A DNA stretch of 64,000 bases from Halobacteriales archaeon QS_4_69_225 (GTDB taxonomy: Archaea > Halobacteriota > Halobacteria > Halobacteriales > Haloarculaceae). Below the pieces are notes generated by a model, which ran no database searches, was not told where the DNA came from, and saw nothing but the letters and a program-made list of their open reading frames with translations. A program made the translations under genes and the position numbers. The stretch covers positions 1-64,000 of the forward strand of contig PXRL01000017.1 of assembly GCA_003020965.1 (NCBI GenBank), read 5' to 3'. This document shows positions 61,854 to 64,000 of this stretch, piece by piece; positions within the stretch are counted from its first letter, which is position 1; each line of letters begins with the position of its first letter.

Positions 61854-62993
61854 TCAGATCCATTCCGACTCCTCCGTGTATCCCAGTCTCTCGACCACCT
61901 CGGTGTACGTCTCGCCGGCTCGCTCGAGCGCGCTCCCCACGAGGTCCTCCCTGTCTCGCCAGCGAGCGCGTCTCGGTTCCTTCGTCGTCATCACCTGCGC
62001 CGGGGCTTCGACGTACTCGGAGAGCAGCGGCGACTCGCCGAGTTCGGCGAACTCGACGATCTCCCGAACGGTGGAGCGGGTGTCGGTGAGGAGGTCCTCG
62101 AACCGGACCCGGAGGACGTCCTCGTAGGCGTCGGGGAGGTCGTAGCACCACAGAGAGCCGTCGTAGTCGTCGAGATCGAGACTCCCCACGTCGTACGTCT
62201 GGAACCCTCTGTTCAGCCGCCAGCCGTCGTAGAGTCCGTTGATCGACGCTGCCGGGTTCCGCGTGAGGTGGACGACCCGGACGTCGGTCTCGGGGAACAA
62301 TCGGTTGCGAATCCACCGAAGCCGGTAGGCGTCGCCGCTCGCTTTCAACACGAGCGTCCGCTCGAAGTCGTCCGCCCTGAGACCGCGCTTGTGGCGGTGT
62401 GAGGTGACGAACGGCCGGTCTTCGATCGTCTCGGTCTCGAACGGGCTGTCCGCGTCTCGGTCCGCGTACTCGTCGTACTGCAGGGTCGGGATACCGAGCC
62501 CCTCGAGTATCTCGTCGAGCGACGCACCGTCGAGCAACCGTTCGCGGATCCGCTCGTAGGGGAGCTCCCGGTCGGGAAACTGCAGCGGGAGCCGGACGAG
62601 CGCGTTATCTACGCGATGAGCGCGGTCGCCGGACCGCTCGGTCGCCCCGACCTCCGCGAGGAGATCCGTCAGAACCGTCTCACGGTCGAACGACCCGAAA
62701 TCGGCCGGGACCACGTCCGACTCGAGTGCCGGATAACAGACTCCGTTCAGCATGAACCACCGGTCGTGTTCGCCGTCGAGACTGCACGTGTCCTCGTGGT
62801 GTCGGAGGATATCGAAGAGGAGACTGCTGCCTCCCCTCGGGGCCGTCGCGATGAGCAGTACGCTGTCGAAGTCGTCGGCCCGGTACTCCGACAGAACCGA
62901 TCGTTTTTCCTCCGAGATGACCTCGTTTTTCACGCGCTCGTAGTTCCGTCTCGCTCGCTCTCGGTGGTCGTCCGGCGGTCGTTCGAAACTCAC
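61854..62993 (-). CDS. Sulfotransferase family protein
   Basis: This 379-residue protein has the 5'-phosphosulfate-binding loop LLIATAPRGGSSLLFDILRH and the 3'-phosphate site VRVVHLTRNPAASINGLYDG, so it should transfer sulfate from PAPS. The middle region is variable and helical and carries the acceptor site. It starts with GTG at 62993, preceded by GGAGGTGG (an unusually strong SD), and overlaps the tiny ORF upstream by four bases. Confidence 0.88.
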   Translation of the reverse strand: MSFERPPDDHRERARRNYERVKNEVISEEKRSVLSEYRADDFDSVLLIATAPRGGSSLLFDILRHHEDTCSLDGEHDRWFMLNGVCYPALESDVVPADFGSFDRETVLTDLLAEVGATERSGDRAHRVDNALVRLPLQFPDRELPYERIRERLLDGASLDEILEGLGIPTLQYDEYADRDADSPFETETIEDRPFVTSHRHKRGLRADDFERTLVLKASGDAYRLRWIRNRLFPETDVRVVHLTRNPAASINGLYDGWRLNRGFQTYDVGSLDLDDYDGSLWCYDLPDAYEDVLRVRFEDLLTDTRSTVREIVEFAELGESPLLSEYVEAPAQVMTTKEPRRARWRDREDLVGSALERAGETYTEVVERLGYTEESEWI

Positions 62994-63058
62994 CGGCCGC
63001 CACCTCCCGCTACCGTTCCCGGATCGACCCGGAGCCGGGACTGACGGTTCGGTTTCAT
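62990..63058 (-). CDS. Tiny ORF overlapping the sulfotransferase start
   Basis: This 22-residue ORF (MKPNRQSRLRVDPG and a Gly-rich end) overlaps the ORF before it (ATGA) and the sulfotransferase start (GTGA). The SD of the sulfotransferase lies inside it, so it may simply be a coupling frame. No coding signal beyond the overlaps. Confidence 0.3.
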   Translation of the reverse strand: MKPNRQSRLRVDPGTVAGGGGR

Positions 63059-63138
63059 TCGTCGTAATCGAGCGTTCGTCGTTCGCACTCGCGAGTTTCG
63101 GGCTGCTCCGCGGTCCGAGGATCGTAGAGTTCGGACAT
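63055..63138 (-). CDS. Candidate 27-residue acidic tyrosine peptide
   Basis: This short ORF starts SELYDPRT and ends RRTLDYDE, so both tyrosines are next to acidic residues. It overlaps the next ORF by four bases. An in-frame ATG at 63297 would make an 80-residue version with the same end. Tyrosines in acidic surroundings are the usual targets of tyrosylprotein sulfotransferases, and a sulfotransferase follows directly, but this is inference. It could be spurious. Confidence 0.35.
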   Translation of the reverse strand: MSELYDPRTAEQPETRECERRTLDYDE

Positions 63139-63365
63139 TAGAGTTCGGCTCTCACGATCTTCGACGGGTCGGTCCGTGCTTGGAGGGAACCGACCACACG
63201 TCGAGGGGACTTCCGCTTCTCGCTTGACTGGCTGCAGCCCGACGGCGGAGCGCGGTAGAGTTCGTGGGATTCCGCGAAACGAACGGGCCGTACTCATCGC
63301 CACCGTCTGTTCGTGTGAAGATAGTTCTCTACTGATTCCACACCGGGTTGAATTTGTTGTTTAAT

Positions 63366-63377
63366 CTATAAAAATAT
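63366..63377 (-). promoter_or_regulatory. Strong TATA box at the head of the sulfotransferase operon
   Basis: The minus strand reads ATATTTTTATAG. Transcription would begin near 63346, in front of all the short ORFs and the sulfotransferase gene. It is in an AT-rich island (63350-63405) that stands out from the GC-rich surroundings. Confidence 0.65.
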
Positions 63378-63385
63378 TTGGATTC

Positions 63386-63665
63386 GTTTCGTAATATTAG
63401 ATACAGTCGCCGAGAAGTCCCAAAACGAGCGGAAACTGGACTCGCGGGACGCCGAGCGGTGACCGTGCGGTGGCCGACTCGGCGAGGGTACATTTAGCCT
63501 TTGGAGGCTGAAGCGAGCCGGAGTCGCTGCCGAGTGTAGTCGAGTGCGTGTAGCTCCGGAGGGTTCGACTCGACGGTGCGCGGACGGCGGACGCTCTCGG
63601 GGTCGGGTCGACGCCGGCGACCGCGGACCGACACCCACATACCGCCGCCGCCGCCACCGTCGTGC
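63386..63665. other. Intergenic stretch before purO
   Basis: The gap holds no recognisable gene. CCCACATACC around 63632 is a possible TATA element about 29 nt before the purO ATG. The left part belongs to the AT-rich operon promoter. Confidence 0.45.
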
Positions 63666-64000
63666 ATGTACGTCGGTCGCTTCCTCGTCGTCGCGCCGGA
63701 CCGGGCCGCCTACCGTGTCTCCTCGCGGTCGTTCCCGAACCGCGAGGTCGTCGACCGCGAGGGACGACTCACCGTCGTGCCGACCGACGACGCCCCGGAG
63801 ACGGACAACCCGTACGTCTCCTACAACTGTCTGCGGACGACGGCCGACGGGACGGCGGCGGTCGTCGGCAACGGCACGCAGGTCGACCCGATCGTCGAGA
63901 AGCTGGAGGCGGGCTACCCGCCCCGGGACGCGCTGGCGGAGACGCTGCTGGCCCTCGATTACGAGAAAGACGACTACGACACCCCGCGGGTCGCGGGCGT
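63666..64000 (+). CDS. purO: IMP cyclohydrolase, archaeal type (partial)
   Basis: The first 111 residues are visible; the gene runs off the right edge. [49 protein letters not shown] and [13 protein letters not shown] are typical of PurO, which closes the purine ring of FAICAR to give IMP in archaea. ATG at 63666 matches the family start. Confidence 0.93.
   Translation, partial: MYVGRFLVVAPDRAAYRVSSRSFPNREVVDREGRLTVVPTDDAPETDNPYVSYNCLRTTADGTAAVVGNGTQVDPIVEKLEAGYPPRDALAETLLALDYEKDDYDTPRVAG

Noticed and set aside
61588-62316. A 242-codon frame overlapping the sulfotransferase
   Set aside because: Most of it is out of frame with the sulfotransferase and Arg-rich; only the end (from 61734, or at most 61863) looks like a possible gene.

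Overview
The window is a high-GC piece of haloarchaeal (class Halobacteria) chromosome. The evidence is the 5' end of a haloarchaeal 16S rRNA gene on the minus strand, very acidic proteomes, archaeal information-processing genes (TBP, MC1, eIF1A, thermosome, RFC small subunits, EndA, Hel308, PheS/PheT, GlyS, TrpS), twin-arginine lipoproteins, and TATA boxes placed 24-30 nt before start codons as expected for leaderless transcripts. The genus cannot be fixed from what I can read.

Layout. 1-1,000: start of the rRNA operon with a leader holding three tandem promoters. 1-6.4 kb: MC1, a small AbrB-fold protein, pyrD, and pheST preceded by a possible Phe leader peptide. 6.6-11.7 kb: a dispersed repeat, ahcY, a secreted acidic repeat protein, an MTA/SAH deaminase and hisG. 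11.7-14.5 kb: lipoprotein genes next to a duplicated hisG tail. 14.5-26.4 kb: tbp, trmG10, CBS proteins, two RFC small subunits (one with an intein), a phosphohexomutase, eIF1A and glyS, with an array of six triloop hairpins between rfcA and eif1A. 26.4-33.6 kb: DCC and cupin proteins, thermosome, and a complete PotABCD-type ABC importer. 33.8-46.3 kb: tRNA-Ser, RidA, Hel308, histidine kinase, LarE, isochorismatase-fold hydrolase, YqcI/YcgG heme-enzyme-like protein, endA and trpS. 46.3-58.3 kb: an ABC exporter with a broken permease, ilvA, a glutamate-cysteine ligase-like protein, a DnaJ-ferredoxin fusion, a beta-propeller lipoprotein, MFS, aminotransferase, NhaC-like antiporter and a frameshifted PPOX-like gene. 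58.3-63.1 kb: an accessory region beginning at tRNA-Gln. 63.7 kb to the end: purO, cut by the window edge.

The most unusual part is the minus-strand operon from about 63.1 to 59.9 kb. A sulfotransferase, a small protein, an APS kinase fused to a nucleotidylyltransferase, and a YqcI/YcgG (GntA-like) protein overlap end to end. Two tiny ORFs overlap into the sulfotransferase start, and one carries tyrosines flanked by acidic residues. Together they suggest PAPS supply, sulfate transfer and possibly N-hydroxylation acting on an unknown peptide or small molecule. Other notable items are dispersed intergenic repeats, triloop hairpin arrays, a duplicated hisG 3' end, a possible pheS leader peptide and several decaying genes.
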